The notes under the pieces: model-generated
The model's input: the letters and a program-made list of their open reading frames with translations, nothing else
Database searches by the model: none
Told to the model about the DNA's origin: nothing
Translations under genes and position numbers: made by a program
Shown here: positions 17,622 to 27,898 of the stretch, piece after piece
How positions within the stretch are numbered: position 1 is the stretch's first letter
Layout: the number at the start of each line of letters is the position of its first letter
NCBI GenBank assembly: GCA_003280725.1
Contig: QCED01000011.1
Location: forward strand, 1 to 47,560
DNA length: 47,560 nucleotides
Reading direction: 5' to 3'
Source: Prochlorococcus sp. AG-355-M18
Lineage (GTDB): Bacteria > Cyanobacteriota > Cyanobacteriia > PCC-6307 > Cyanobiaceae

Positions 17622-19418
17622 ATGTCATCTTCGATAAAAGAAATTAGAAATGTTGCAATTATTGCTCACGTAGATCATGGGAAGACAACTCTTGTAGATG
17701 CCTTGTTATCTCAATCAGGAATATTTAGAGATAATGAAGTTATCCCTACATGTGTAATGGATTCAAATGATCTTGAAAGAGAAAGGGGGATAACAATTCT
17801 CTCAAAAAATACTGCAGTTAACTATAAAGACACCAGAATTAATATTATAGATACACCTGGACATGCTGATTTTGGAGGAGAAGTTGAAAGGGTTTTAGGA
17901 ATGGTTGATGGTTGTCTGCTTATTGTTGATGCAAATGAGGGACCTATGCCTCAAACAAGATTTGTTTTAAAAAAAGCCTTAGAAAAAGGACTTAGGCCTA
18001 TAGTCTTTGTAAATAAAATTGATAGACCACGTGTAGTACCAGAAATAGCAATTGACAAGGTCCTTGATTTGTTTTTGGAATTAGGTGCTGATGATGATCA
18101 ATGCGATTTCCCTTATCTTTTCGGGAGTGGCTTATCTGGTTTCGCAAAAGAAGAGATGGAATCTAATAGTGACAATATGATGCCTCTTTTTGAAGCTATT
18201 ATCAGACACGTTCCTCCTCCAGTGGGTGACTCTAATAAACCTCTTCAGCTACAAATAACTACTTTGGACTATTCTGATTTCTTAGGCAGAATAGTAATTG
18301 GAAAGATCCACAATGGAACTATAAAAAATGGCCAACAGGCTAGTTTAATTAAAGAAAACGGAAAAACTATTAAAGGTAAGGTTGGTAAGCTTTTAGGATT
18401 TGAAGGATTACAAAGAATTGATATAAATGAAGCATTTGCAGGAGATATTGTTGCTGTTTCTGGTTTCGATGACGTCAATATTGGTGAGACCATAGCATGT
18501 CCCGATTCTCCTCATCCTCTTCCATTAATCAAAGTTGATGAACCTACCTTAAATATGACTTTTGTTGTCAATGATTCACCATTTGCTGGTAAAGAAGGGA
18601 AATTTGTTACTAGTAGACAATTAAAAAATAGATTGGAGAGGGAACTTTTAACAAATGTTGCCCTGAGAGTAGAAGAAACTGATTCTCCTGACAGGTTTTC
18701 AGTTTCTGGAAGAGGGGAATTACATCTAGGGATATTGATTGAAACTATGAGAAGAGAGGGTTTTGAGTTTCAAATCTCACAACCTCAAGTAATTTTCAGA
18801 GAAATTGATAATGTTGAATGTGAGCCTATAGAGACTTTGGTTTTAGATGTACCTGAAATATCTGTTGGTTCTTGCATCGAAAAACTTGGATCCAGAAAGG
18901 CAGAGATGAAAAACATGCAGACAAGTTCAGATGGTAGAACTCAATTAGAATTTCTTGTTCCATCAAGAGGATTAATTGGATTTCGAGGGGAATTCGTAAG
19001 GATAACCAGAGGTGAAGGCATCATGAGTCATTCGTTTTATGAATATAAACCTAAAACAGGAGACTTTGAAACTAGAAGGAATGGCGTTCTTATTGCTTAT
19101 GAGGAAGGTGTAGCCACATTTTATGCTTTAAAGAATGCTGAAGATAGGGGAGTCTATTTCATTAAACCTGGAGTTAAAGTTTATAAAGGAATGATAATTG
19201 GAGAAAATAATCGACCTCAAGATCTTGAGTTGAATATATGTAAAACTAAGCAGTTGACTAATATGAGATCTGCAGGGGCAGAAGAACTTGATACTTTGCA
19301 GTCACCTGTCGATATTACCCTTGAGAGAGCACTCGAATATATTGGTCCAGATGAAATGCTAGAGGTAACACCGGATTCAATAAGAATGAGAAAAATAAAT
19401 AAAAAGAAAAAAAATTAG
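17622..19418 (+). CDS. typA: Ribosome-associated GTPase TypA/BipA
   Basis: TypA/BipA is a translational GTPase related to EF-G and LepA that helps late ribosome assembly and stress growth. The G domain has G1 AHVDHGKTT (15-23), switch [16 protein letters not shown]3 [14 protein letters not shown] and G4 NKIDR. EF-G-like domains III and V follow, with [20 protein letters not shown], and the C-terminal domain specific to BipA ends in a Lys-rich tail. At 598 aa it is full length. It starts after a strong terminator and has its own upstream region (17536-17621). The DUF309 gene follows after 11 bases. Confidence 0.97.
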   Translation: MSSSIKEIRNVAIIAHVDHGKTTLVDALLSQSGIFRDNEVIPTCVMDSNDLERERGITILSKNTAVNYKDTRINIIDTPGHADFGGEVERVLGMVDGCLLIVDANEGPMPQTRFVLKKALEKGLRPIVFVNKIDRPRVVPEIAIDKVLDLFLELGADDDQCDFPYLFGSGLSGFAKEEMESNSDNMMPLFEAIIRHVPPPVGDSNKPLQLQITTLDYSDFLGRIVIGKIHNGTIKNGQQASLIKENGKTIKGKVGKLLGFEGLQRIDINEAFAGDIVAVSGFDDVNIGETIACPDSPHPLPLIKVDEPTLNMTFVVNDSPFAGKEGKFVTSRQLKNRLERELLTNVALRVEETDSPDRFSVSGRGELHLGILIETMRREGFEFQISQPQVIFREIDNVECEPIETLVLDVPEISVGSCIEKLGSRKAEMKNMQTSSDGRTQLEFLVPSRGLIGFRGEFVRITRGEGIMSHSFYEYKPKTGDFETRRNGVLIAYEEGVATFYALKNAEDRGVYFIKPGVKVYKGMIIGENNRPQDLELNICKTKQLTNMRSAGAEELDTLQSPVDITLERALEYIGPDEMLEVTPDSIRMRKINKKKKN

Positions 19419-19429
19419 TAATTGATTTA

Positions 19430-19798
19430 ATGAACCAAGAAAGTACAAAAAGTTTTCAAGATTCTCTTTACACAGCTTTAAATCTTTTTAATAATCATGA
19501 ATGGTATAAGGCTCATGATGCTTTTGAAGAAATATGGAATTCCGTTGATGGTGACGAAAGACAAGTTATCCAAGGAATTTTACAAGTATCTGTTTCTCAG
19601 TTTCACTTAAGTAAAGGAAATTTAAATGGAGCTACTATTTTGCTTGGGGAGGGTTTAGGCAGAATAAAAACCAGAACCAAGATTGATTTAGGGATTGATC
19701 TTGAATCCTTCTGTCAATGTTTGGAAGATTTATTGAGGAAATTACAATATAAAGAACTATTAAACGAGAACGATAAGCCTTTTTTGAAAACTCTTTGA
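19430..19798 (+). CDS. DUF309 family protein
   Basis: This is a small all-helical cytoplasmic protein of the DUF309 family, function unknown. The family motif is clear: FNNHEWYKAHDAFEEIW (about 20-36) with conserved His, Glu and Trp, then QGILQVSVSQFHLSKGN (about 45-61), where QG-L..A and H-GN are typical. The 122-aa length is normal. Its stop overlaps the ATG of the next small ORF (TGATG), and that ORF in turn overlaps lptB, so the three are probably one translational unit. Confidence 0.88.
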   Translation: MNQESTKSFQDSLYTALNLFNNHEWYKAHDAFEEIWNSVDGDERQVIQGILQVSVSQFHLSKGNLNGATILLGEGLGRIKTRTKIDLGIDLESFCQCLEDLLRKLQYKELLNENDKPFLKTL

Positions 19799-19890
19799 TG
19801 AATAAATCTTTATCTTCAATTAAATTAATATTATATATTTCATTTTTTTTTCAAGAATACAAGAAAACTAATCGATCTCAAGGAAAATGA
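19798..19890 (+). CDS. 30-codon ORF coupled to DUF309 and lptB; possible gene remnant
   Basis: The ATG overlaps the DUF309 stop (TGATG) and the stop overlaps the lptB start (ATGA). The peptide has a basic N terminus, a hydrophobic core (LILYISFFF, about 10-18) like a signal peptide or a minimal membrane anchor, and a polar basic tail. In larger-genome picocyanobacteria, as I recall, an LptA/OstA-like periplasmic protein gene occupies this place; this ORF could be that gene after an internal in-frame deletion, keeping its secretion signal and its coupling to lptB. It might also be a spacer or a true microprotein. Too short to judge by codon use. Confidence 0.4.
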   Translation: MNKSLSSIKLILYISFFFQEYKKTNRSQGK

Positions 19891-20615
19891 ACCTAAAGAT
19901 TCATAATGTATCCCTTTCAATTAAAGGAAGACTAATCGTAAATGATGTTTCCATAACTGTTAATCCAGGGGAAGTTGTAGGTTTGATGGGACCTAATGGT
20001 GCTGGGAAAACTACAACTTTTAATCTTGCAGTTGGGAATATAAAACCAGATAAAGGTGAAATTTTAATGAATGGCAAAAATATAACCAATATTCCTCTCC
20101 CAATTAGATCAAGACTTGGATTAGGTTACTTAACTCAGGAAGCGAGTATATTTAGAGACCTCACTGTTAAGGATAATATAGATTTGGCTTTACAAAATTC
20201 AACTTATAGTAGAGCAGCGATAAGAAATAGGAGAGAACAATTAATTAATGAATTTAATTTGAATAACTTTGTAGATAATTATGGTTATCAACTTTCAGGA
20301 GGAGAGAGGAGGAGGTGTGAGATAGCTAGGGCTCTCTCTTTAGGCAGAAAAGGACCTAAATATTTGTTATTAGACGAACCTTTTGCTGGAATCGATCCCC
20401 TAGCTGTTAATGATCTAAAGAAACTAATTCTCAAATTAAGCAGCGATGGGGTGGGGATTCTCATTACAGACCATAATGTGAGGGAAACCCTTCTAATTAC
20501 TAACAAATCATATGTATTGAGTGAAGGAAAAATTTTAGCTAACGGTTCATCAAGTGAATTGGCTGATAATCCAATAGTCAAGAAGTATTATCTAGGAGAT
20601 AATTTCAAACTTTGA
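19887..20615 (+). CDS. lptB: LptB-type ABC transporter ATPase
   Basis: LptB is the cytoplasmic ATPase that powers lipopolysaccharide extraction with LptF and LptG. It has Walker A GPNGAGKTT (35-43), the LptB-specific Q-loop stretch LGYLTQEASIFRDL (79-92), signature LSGGE (136-140), Walker B LLLDEP and the switch His196. The length of 242 aa is exact for LptB. No lptA, lptC, lptF or lptG gene is adjacent: the upstream space holds only a 30-codon ORF and the 114 bases downstream lead straight to ccsA. Partners must be encoded elsewhere or have been lost. Confidence 0.92.
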   Translation: MNLKIHNVSLSIKGRLIVNDVSITVNPGEVVGLMGPNGAGKTTTFNLAVGNIKPDKGEILMNGKNITNIPLPIRSRLGLGYLTQEASIFRDLTVKDNIDLALQNSTYSRAAIRNRREQLINEFNLNNFVDNYGYQLSGGERRRCEIARALSLGRKGPKYLLLDEPFAGIDPLAVNDLKKLILKLSSDGVGILITDHNVRETLLITNKSYVLSEGKILANGSSSELADNPIVKKYYLGDNFKL

Positions 20616-20729
20616 AATGCTTTTTTAAAAATAAATTAAAACTTTATTATTAAAGATTTACTCATATAAGAATGATTTTAATTATTATTTGTTTGTCATT
20701 GAATATTAAAACTTGAGAAATTTCTAGAA

Positions 20730-21659
20730 ATGATACTAGATAATTTTTTTAAAAATTTAATATCTGAACCGGTTTCAGTTTTAGGTCTTTTAGTTTTTTA
20801 TTTTTTATTAATTAACTTACCAATATCTTTGGGAGCAGTTTTTAAAAAAAAGTCTTCTTCTGCTGTACGACTTATTACGATTTTAGTGAACCTATTAATA
20901 ACGTTACAACTAATTTTTAGGTGGTCAATTTCTGGGCACTTTCCTATTAGCAATTTGTATGAATCTCTTTATTTCCTTACTTGGGGTATCTCATTAGGTC
21001 AACTATTGGTTGAAAGAGAATACCAAGCTCCAATAATTCCCGCAATTGCTATACCTATTGAGTTACTGACTGTGGCTTTTGCTTGTTTTGTTTTACCTGA
21101 GGATTTGAAATTATCGTCCAACTTAGTTCCAGCTTTAAGGTCTAGTTGGTTAGTAATGCATGTTAGTGTCGTAATGCTTAGTTATGCAGCATTAATAATA
21201 GGTTCTTTACTTTCAATGTCCGTTTTGTTTATTAATAAAAATAAGCCGCTTCAAATCAGAAGTAGTTCTACAGGTATAGGAGGATTTAAACTTTCAAATA
21301 GCTATCCTGTAAATGATTTAGTTGAACCTATTGAATTTTCTCATTCAGAAGAATTAGATACATTAAGTTATCGTTCTATACTAATCGGCTTTGTTCTTTT
21401 AACTCTTGGTTTAATTTCAGGTGCGGTTTGGGCTAATGAGGCTTGGGGCACATGGTGGAGTTGGGATCCAAAAGAAACATGGGCATTTATCTCATGGTTA
21501 TTTTATGCCGCTTATCTGCATATGAGAATAAGCAAGGGTTGGCAAGGACGTAGACCAGCATTATTAGCATCTACAGGCTTTTTAGTAGTTTTAGTATGCT
21601 ATTTAGGAGTTAATTTCTTAGGAATAGGGTTACATAGTTATGGTTGGATATTTGGGTGA
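20730..21659 (+). CDS. ccsA: Cytochrome c biogenesis protein CcsA
   Basis: CcsA is the heme-handling membrane protein of the System II cytochrome c maturation pathway, working with Ccs1/CcsB to attach heme to c-type cytochromes such as f, c6 and c550. About eight hydrophobic helices are visible, and the diagnostic tryptophan-rich WGTWWSWDPKETW motif is at about 240-252, with flanking conserved histidines (for example in MHVSVVM and the C-terminal GLHSYGW). The 309-aa length is typical. The 114-base upstream gap is AT-rich and holds no recognisable gene. It converges on rpe. Confidence 0.95.
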   Translation: MILDNFFKNLISEPVSVLGLLVFYFLLINLPISLGAVFKKKSSSAVRLITILVNLLITLQLIFRWSISGHFPISNLYESLYFLTWGISLGQLLVEREYQAPIIPAIAIPIELLTVAFACFVLPEDLKLSSNLVPALRSSWLVMHVSVVMLSYAALIIGSLLSMSVLFINKNKPLQIRSSSTGIGGFKLSNSYPVNDLVEPIEFSHSEELDTLSYRSILIGFVLLTLGLISGAVWANEAWGTWWSWDPKETWAFISWLFYAAYLHMRISKGWQGRRPALLASTGFLVVLVCYLGVNFLGIGLHSYGWIFG

Positions 21660-21680
21660 TTTGTTAATCTCCCAGAATAT

Positions 21681-22439
21681 TTATTGAGGTTCAGAAAGAA
21701 CATTCCCCTTTTGAGCTTCATGTGCAACTTTCCTCAAGTCATCACATCCCTCTTTTAATGTTGGGTAAGCAAACATTCCACTACCTGCAATAAAACAATT
21801 AGCTCCAGCATCTGCACATTGTGAAATAGTCCAATTTGCTTTTATTCCACCATCAACTTCAATGTCGACATTTAAGTTTTTTTCAATAACAAAGTTTCTT
21901 ATTTCTCTGATTTTATTAAGCATTGTTGGTATATAAGCTTGTCCACCAAAGCCTGGATTAACTGTCATAACTAAAACATGATCAACCATATCCATAATGT
22001 TTTTAATCATTTCAAAAGGAGTATGAGGGTTTAATGCAACAGAAGGAGATCCTCCTAAATCTCTTATTCTTCCGAGAACTCTATGCAAATGAATATTTGC
22101 TTCGGCATGAGCTATTACTACTCCTGGTTCACCATTCGCTCCCTTTGTTGCGTTTACATAAGATTCAAGCATGGTTTCACAGTTGTATTGACTCACCATT
22201 AATTGAGTTTCAAAAGGGACATTGCAATATTTCCTGCATGCCGCAATCATTTCAGGACCGAATGTAAGATTTGGAACAAAATTCCCATCCATTACATCAA
22301 ATTGAATTCTGTCTACCCCAGCTTCCTCGAGCTCTTTCACACATGCCCCCATATTTGCCCAATCTGCTGGTAAAACTGAAGGAATTATTTGAATTGGTCT
22401 ATTAACACCAGCTAAAATTGTTTGATTTGACTCAGTCAT
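21681..22439 (-). CDS. rpe: Ribulose-phosphate 3-epimerase
   Basis: Rpe interconverts ribulose-5-phosphate and xylulose-5-phosphate in the Calvin and pentose phosphate cycles. It is a TIM barrel with metal and catalytic motifs QFDVMDGNFVPNLTFGP (about 44-60), VALNPHTP, VMTVNPGFGGQ and DIEVDGGIK. At 252 aa it has a short N-terminal extension over the usual 220-230, as in other cyanobacteria. It is divergent from glpX, with a 187-base shared upstream region, placing two Calvin-cycle genes back to back. Confidence 0.96.
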   Translation of the reverse strand: MTESNQTILAGVNRPIQIIPSVLPADWANMGACVKELEEAGVDRIQFDVMDGNFVPNLTFGPEMIAACRKYCNVPFETQLMVSQYNCETMLESYVNATKGANGEPGVVIAHAEANIHLHRVLGRIRDLGGSPSVALNPHTPFEMIKNIMDMVDHVLVMTVNPGFGGQAYIPTMLNKIREIRNFVIEKNLNVDIEVDGGIKANWTISQCADAGANCFIAGSGMFAYPTLKEGCDDLRKVAHEAQKGNVLSEPQ

Positions 22440-22561
22440 TTAATTTTTAAAATATTTAATAAAGATACTATATTTAGTTGTTTATTCCTAATTTCAAGTC
22501 ACGGCCTGATAAAGTATCACCTGTAAAGAGTTAAAAAAAGCTTACTAGCAAAATAATTCTT

Positions 22562-22593
22562 ATAAAAAATGACATTTTTTATGAGATCATACT
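22562..22593 (+). promoter_or_regulatory. Palindrome and possible -10 upstream of glpX
   Basis: ATAAAAAATG (22562-22571) and CATTTTTTAT (22573-22582) form a perfect inverted repeat of 10 bases around one central base. A possible -10, CATACT, lies at 22588-22593, and the glpX start is at 22627. The position fits an operator over a glpX promoter; the rpe promoter on the other strand lies in the same spacer. The rest of the spacer (22440-22626) shows nothing else I can name. Confidence 0.4.
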
Positions 22594-22626
22594 CAAAACC
22601 TTTAAGAAAATCCTCCAAATTTAATT

Positions 22627-23628
22627 GTGAATCAAACTTTAATTCAAGAAATTCTCGAAGTTGTCGAGCAAGCAGCTATTGCCTCAGCAAAACTAACAGG
22701 ACTCGGTCAAAAAGATGAAGCTGATGCTGCAGCTGTAGAAGCAATGAGATTGCGAATGGGCAAAATTGAAATGAAAGGGAAAATTGTTATTGGAGAAGGT
22801 GAAAGAGATGAAGCACCTATGCTTTATATAGGTGAAGAGGTTGGTAGTGGAAATGGCCCAGGGGTTGACTTTGCAGTAGATCCTTGTGAAGGAACAAATC
22901 TTTGTGCGAATAATCAAAGAGGTTCTATGGCGGTTTTAGCTGCCTCTGATACGGGTGGTCTTTTCAATGCGCCTGATTTTTACATGAACAAATTAGCAGC
23001 GCCTCCTGCGGCCAAAGGTAAAGTAGATATTAGAAATTCAGCTACTGAAAATTTGAAGATACTAAGTGATTGCTTGGGCCTTTCTATTGATGAGCTTACT
23101 GTAGTTGTAATGGATAGAACTAGGCATAAAGATTTAATTAAAGAGATTCGAGGATGCGGTGCAAAAGTACAACCGATTTCTGATGGTGATGTTCAAGCTG
23201 CGATTGCATGTGGTTTTGCAGGTACTGGAACGCATTGCTTGATGGGTATAGGTGCAGCTCCAGAGGGTGTTATTTCAGCTGCTGCAATGAGAGCTCTCGG
23301 CGGACACTTTCAAGGACAACTAGTTTATGATCCAGCAATCGCTCAAACTTCTGAATGGGCTGATTACACAAAAGAAGGAAATATAAATCGTCTTAATGAA
23401 ATGGGTATAACAGATATAGATAAAATCTATGAAGCGAATGAATTGGCATCGGGAGAAAATGTTGTTTTCGCTGGAAGTGGAATAACTGATGGATTATTAT
23501 TTGACGGAGTTAAATTTGAAAGAGATTGTGTTAGAACAAGTAGTCTAGTTATTAGTACATTAGATAGTACTGCAAGGTTCACAAATACTGTCCATATAAA
23601 AGATGGTGCTAAGAGTATCAGCCTTTAA
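22627..23628 (+). CDS. glpX: Class II fructose-1,6-/sedoheptulose-1,7-bisphosphatase
   Basis: This bifunctional GlpX-type phosphatase dephosphorylates FBP and SBP, the key irreversible Calvin-cycle step in cyanobacteria. Metal and substrate motifs are visible: [15 protein letters not shown] (about 55-69), [16 protein letters not shown] with RGS following (about 80-98), and MDRTRHK with [17 protein letters not shown] further on. The 333-aa length is standard. The start is GTG at 22627 with no better ATG nearby. It lies 18 bases before hemA, so the two may be cotranscribed. Confidence 0.97.
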   Translation: MNQTLIQEILEVVEQAAIASAKLTGLGQKDEADAAAVEAMRLRMGKIEMKGKIVIGEGERDEAPMLYIGEEVGSGNGPGVDFAVDPCEGTNLCANNQRGSMAVLAASDTGGLFNAPDFYMNKLAAPPAAKGKVDIRNSATENLKILSDCLGLSIDELTVVVMDRTRHKDLIKEIRGCGAKVQPISDGDVQAAIACGFAGTGTHCLMGIGAAPEGVISAAAMRALGGHFQGQLVYDPAIAQTSEWADYTKEGNINRLNEMGITDIDKIYEANELASGENVVFAGSGITDGLLFDGVKFERDCVRTSSLVISTLDSTARFTNTVHIKDGAKSISL

Positions 23629-23646
23629 AAATTCACTTTTGATTTT

Positions 23647-24957
23647 ATGCATATTGTTGTCGTCGGACTGAGTCATCGCACGGCACCTGTCGAAGTGCGT
23701 GAGAAGTTAAGTATTCCTGACCATTCCATAACAGAGTCATTGAAAGCATTAAAAGCTTTCTCTGATGTATTAGAGGTGTCAATTTTAAGTACTTGTAATA
23801 GGCTGGAAATATACGCGTTAGTAAAGGATAAAAATACTGGAATTTCATCTATTAAAGAATTTATATCAGAATATTCTGGAATTATTTTTGAAGATTTAAA
23901 TCCACATCTTTTTTGCTTTAGACAGGAAGAAGCAGTTTTGCATTTGATGAAAGTCTCAGCAGGACTCGATAGCCTCGTTTTAGGGGAAGGGCAAATCCTT
24001 TCGCAGGTAAAAAAAATGATGAGAGTAGGTCAAGAGAATCAATCTACTGGACCAATTCTTAATAGATTATTAACTCAATCAGTTAGTACAGGTAAAAAAG
24101 TAAGATCCGAAACAAATTTAGGAACTGGAGCTGTTTCAATCAGTTCAGCAGCGGTAGAACTAGCTCAATTAAAAATTGGACAAGAAAAGGGTTTTGATAC
24201 TCTTGTAAGTTTGGAATCAGAGAACGTTCTTGTTGTTGGGGCCGGACGAATGAGTAGGCTTTTAATAACTCATTTAAAGTCAAAAGGATGTCATAAACTT
24301 ATCCTTTTAAATAGAAATATTGATAGAGCATTAAATCTTGCTCAAGACTTCCCTGATTTAGAGATTGTTTGTAAAGGGTTAAACGAATTAGAAGAAAACA
24401 TATCATTATCTTCGCTTGTTTTCACCAGTACTGCTTCTGAAGAGCCAATTGTTGATCTCACGAAAATTGAAAAAATAAATTTGAGTAATAGACTTAAATT
24501 TATTGATATTGGTGTACCGAGAAATATATCTAATGATGTCAAACAACATGAATTTGTAAAATCATTTGATGTTGATGACTTACAAGAGGTCGTTTCAAGA
24601 AATCAAGAATTTAGAAAGAAAATAGCAAAGGAAGCGGAATCTTTAGTAGAAGAAGAAAGGATCATTTTTCTAGAATGGTGGGCAAGTTTAGAGGCAGTTC
24701 CAGTGATTAATAAACTTAGATCAGATTTGGAATTAATTAGAAAAGAGGAATTGCAAAAAGCACTTAGCAGAATGGGACCAGATTTTTCGGCTCGAGAAAG
24801 AAAAGTTGTGGAAGCTCTGACTAAAGGAATAATTAATAAAATACTTCATACGCCTGTCACCAAGTTGAGAAGTCCTCAATCAAGAGAAGAAAGGCAAGTC
24901 TCTTTGAAAATCGTTGAAAAATTGTTTTCTTTGGTAGAAGAGGATAAAAATAACTAA
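23647..24957 (+). CDS. hemA: Glutamyl-tRNA reductase
   Basis: HemA reduces Glu-tRNA(Glu) to glutamate-1-semialdehyde with NADPH, the committed step to heme, chlorophyll and bilins. The catalytic Cys50 sits in LSTCNRLEIYA, the active-site His is in GLSHRTAPVEVR (His10), and LDSLVLGEGQILSQVK is the family signature; the NADPH domain follows with VLVVGAGRMSRLL (about 197-209). A C-terminal dimerisation helix spans about 320-436. At 436 aa it is full length. It is only 18 bases after glpX, linking carbon fixation and pigment synthesis transcription. Confidence 0.97.
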   Translation: MHIVVVGLSHRTAPVEVREKLSIPDHSITESLKALKAFSDVLEVSILSTCNRLEIYALVKDKNTGISSIKEFISEYSGIIFEDLNPHLFCFRQEEAVLHLMKVSAGLDSLVLGEGQILSQVKKMMRVGQENQSTGPILNRLLTQSVSTGKKVRSETNLGTGAVSISSAAVELAQLKIGQEKGFDTLVSLESENVLVVGAGRMSRLLITHLKSKGCHKLILLNRNIDRALNLAQDFPDLEIVCKGLNELEENISLSSLVFTSTASEEPIVDLTKIEKINLSNRLKFIDIGVPRNISNDVKQHEFVKSFDVDDLQEVVSRNQEFRKKIAKEAESLVEEERIIFLEWWASLEAVPVINKLRSDLELIRKEELQKALSRMGPDFSARERKVVEALTKGIINKILHTPVTKLRSPQSREERQVSLKIVEKLFSLVEEDKNN

Positions 24958-25087
24958 CTTTTTTCGATTTATATTAAGTTTTTCCAGTGATTTGTCGTAA
25001 TACCTTTGTAAACTGACCATTTGTCTTTCTAAATATGCCCATAATCAGTTACTTTAAGAAGTTGTATATCTACCTCCATTAGATTGA

Positions 25088-26383
25088 ATGAAGCGCGTGT
25101 TGGCCATAATCCTCGGAGGAGGAAAAGGTTCTAGACTTTACCCTCTAACAAAAATGAGGGCTAAACCTGCTGTGCCATTGGCAGGTAAGTATCGTTTGAT
25201 AGATATTCCGATTAGTAATTGTATAAATTCAGGCATTGAAAAAATGTACGTATTGACGCAGTTCAATAGTGCATCTCTAAATAGACATATAGGAAGAACC
25301 TATAATTTAAATGGCCCTTTCGGCCAAGGATTTGTGGAGGTTTTAGCGGCACAACAGACTCCTGATAGTCCCAAGTGGTTTGAAGGTACTGCTGATGCTG
25401 TAAGAAAATACCAATGGTTATTCCAAGAATGGGATGTTGATGAATATTTAATATTGTCAGGTGATCAGCTTTATAGAATGGACTACAGTTTATTTGTTCA
25501 ACATCATAGAGATAATGGTGCTGATTTAACTGTTGCAGCTTTGCCTGTTGATGAAGCTCAAGCAGAAGGTTTTGGCCTAATGAGAACCGATGATTTAGGA
25601 AATATAAAAGAATTTAGTGAAAAGCCTACGGGAGAGAAGTTGAAGGCTATGGCAGTAGATACTTCAAAATTTGGATTAAGTAAGGCGTCAGCTGCCGAAA
25701 AACCATATTTAGCCTCTATGGGTATTTACGTTTTTAGCAGAAATACTCTTTTCGATCTTCTAAATAAATTTCCTAATTATACGGATTTTGGTAAGGACAT
25801 AATTCCAGAAGCCCTCAATAGAGGCGATACTCTTAAAAGTTATGTATTCGATGATTATTGGGAAGATATCGGCACCATTGGGGCATTCTTTGAGTCAAAC
25901 CTTGCATTGACTGAGCAACCAAAACCTCCATTTAGTTTTTATGATGAGAAATTTCCAATTTATACTAGACCTAGATTTTTACCCCCTTCTAAACTTGTAG
26001 ATGCTCAAATTACTGATTCAATTGTTTGTGAAGGTACAATCTTGAAGTCATGCAGTATTTTACATTGTGTTTTAGGTGTAAGAAGCAGGATTGAAAGTGA
26101 CTCGGTTCTTAAGGATACTCTTGTTATGGGAGCCGATTTCTTTGAATCCCCTGAAGAGAGGATTGAATTAAGAAAAGGGGGCGGAACGCCTCTTGGAGTA
26201 GGTGAAGGGACTACTGTAAAAAGAGCAATTCTTGATAAGAATACAAGAATTGGTGATAATGTCGTGATTATTAATAAAGATCGAGTAGAAGAAGCAGATA
26301 AGCCAGAATTAGGCTTCTATATCAGAAATGGAATTGTTGTAGTAGTTAAAAATGCAACTATTGCAAACGGAACTGTTATTTAA
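25088..26383 (+). CDS. glgC: Glucose-1-phosphate adenylyltransferase
   Basis: GlgC makes ADP-glucose for glycogen (and glucosylglycerate-type solutes), and is normally activated by 3-phosphoglycerate. The nucleotide-binding [20 protein letters not shown] (8-27) is intact, with [22 protein letters not shown] and the sugar-phosphate-binding [10 protein letters not shown]; a left-handed beta-helix follows, ending in the [14 protein letters not shown] activator region. The 431-aa length is typical. The 130-base upstream gap (24958-25087) has no clear promoter that I would defend. Confidence 0.97.
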   Translation: MKRVLAIILGGGKGSRLYPLTKMRAKPAVPLAGKYRLIDIPISNCINSGIEKMYVLTQFNSASLNRHIGRTYNLNGPFGQGFVEVLAAQQTPDSPKWFEGTADAVRKYQWLFQEWDVDEYLILSGDQLYRMDYSLFVQHHRDNGADLTVAALPVDEAQAEGFGLMRTDDLGNIKEFSEKPTGEKLKAMAVDTSKFGLSKASAAEKPYLASMGIYVFSRNTLFDLLNKFPNYTDFGKDIIPEALNRGDTLKSYVFDDYWEDIGTIGAFFESNLALTEQPKPPFSFYDEKFPIYTRPRFLPPSKLVDAQITDSIVCEGTILKSCSILHCVLGVRSRIESDSVLKDTLVMGADFFESPEERIELRKGGGTPLGVGEGTTVKRAILDKNTRIGDNVVIINKDRVEEADKPELGFYIRNGIVVVVKNATIANGTVI

Positions 26384-26479
26384 ATCTTTTTCCATCATTT
26401 TTCGCTGACATAAGTATTTTTTTTGAGCAATTTTATTGAGTTGCAGGCACACTATATTTATTGAGTTTTTTAATTTTTT

Positions 26480-27898
26480 ATGTCCAAGGCACATTTTGGT
26501 TTAATAGGTCTTGGTGTTATGGGCGAAAATTTAGTTCTTAACGCAGAGAGAAATGGATTTTCTAGTGTAGTTTTTAATAGGACTTACTCAAAAACGGAAG
26601 AATTTTTACAAGGTCGTGGCCTTGGGAAGAATATAGAAGGAGCTGAAACTCTTCAAGAATTTGTTAATAAGCTAGAGAGGCCTAGAAGAATTCTAATGAT
26701 GGTAAAAGCTGGGCCTGCAACAGATGCTGTCATTGATAATATTTCTGGATATCTCGAAGAAGGAGATTTATTAATAGATGGCGGCAACTCTCAATTTAAA
26801 GATACAGAAAGAAGGGTGAATACTCTTGAAAGTAAAAGTTTTGGATACATTGGGATGGGAGTCTCTGGAGGTGCTAAAGGAGCTCTGGAGGGTCCAAGTA
26901 TGATGCCTGGCGGTACTAAGGCTTCATATGATGCAATAGAAAGCTTATTAACAAAAATGGCTGCCAAAGTTGAAGACGGTCCATGTGTTGCATATGTTGG
27001 ACCAGGAGGATCAGGTCATTTTGTAAAAACTGTTCATAACGGAATTGAATATGGAATTGAACAAATACTTGCAGAAGCTTATGACCTCATGAAGAGAGTC
27101 AAAGGTATGAATGGACAGCAGATGTCAGAGGTATTTGGTATTTGGAATAATACTGATGAATTAGCTTCTTATCTTGTTGAGATAACAGAGATTTGTCTAA
27201 ATACAAAAGATGATATAACTGGAGATTATGTCGTGGAAAAAATATTAGATAAAGCTGGCCAGAAAGGTACAGGGTTATGGACTGTTGTAAGTGCTCTAGA
27301 ACTGGGGGTATCAGTCCCAACTATTTATGCATCTTTAAATGCAAGAGTAATGAGTTCTTTAAAAGAGCAACGTAGTGAGATTGAAAAAACTATTCCATCT
27401 AAAGAGATAGAGGATTTTGATTTAGGAAATATATCAGATGGAATGAAGCCTTTATTTGATGCTGTAGTCCTTGCCACAATTGCTAGCTATGCCCAAGGTA
27501 TGGATATTTTAAGAGAAGCATCTGCAGTATATAACTATGGTTTGAATATGCCTTCAATTGCTCAAATATGGAAAGGTGGTTGCATAATTAGATCAAAATT
27601 ATTAAGTAAAATTCAAGATGCTTATAACAATGACCCTAATCTAAAAAATTTAATTTTTGATGATTGGTTTAATAATGAAATTGCGACAAGATTAGATAAC
27701 TTAGCTAAAGTAGTCTCTCTATCCACAAAGGCAGGTATACCAGTCCCATGCTTATCCAGTACTTTAGATTATTTGAATAGTTACAGAACCAATAGTCTCC
27801 CTCAGAATCTTGTCCAGGCAATGAGAGACTGTTTTGGCTCTCATACATATGAAAGAATTGATAGGGAAGGTAGTTTTCATACTGAATGGATGAAATGA
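26480..27898 (+). CDS. gnd: 6-phosphogluconate dehydrogenase (decarboxylating)
   Basis: Gnd oxidises 6-phosphogluconate to ribulose-5-phosphate and CO2, yielding NADPH in the dark. The Rossmann motif GLIGLGVMGENLVLNAERNG (7-26), the signature IGMGVSGGAKGALEGPSMMP and the catalytic GPGGSGHFVKTVHNGIEYG with its Lys (about 184) are complete. The 472-aa length is usual. It overlaps the pgl gene, so two consecutive oxidative pentose phosphate enzymes are translationally coupled. A 96-base gap separates it from glgC. Confidence 0.97.
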   Translation: MSKAHFGLIGLGVMGENLVLNAERNGFSSVVFNRTYSKTEEFLQGRGLGKNIEGAETLQEFVNKLERPRRILMMVKAGPATDAVIDNISGYLEEGDLLIDGGNSQFKDTERRVNTLESKSFGYIGMGVSGGAKGALEGPSMMPGGTKASYDAIESLLTKMAAKVEDGPCVAYVGPGGSGHFVKTVHNGIEYGIEQILAEAYDLMKRVKGMNGQQMSEVFGIWNNTDELASYLVEITEICLNTKDDITGDYVVEKILDKAGQKGTGLWTVVSALELGVSVPTIYASLNARVMSSLKEQRSEIEKTIPSKEIEDFDLGNISDGMKPLFDAVVLATIASYAQGMDILREASAVYNYGLNMPSIAQIWKGGCIIRSKLLSKIQDAYNNDPNLKNLIFDDWFNNEIATRLDNLAKVVSLSTKAGIPVPCLSSTLDYLNSYRTNSLPQNLVQAMRDCFGSHTYERIDREGSFHTEWMK

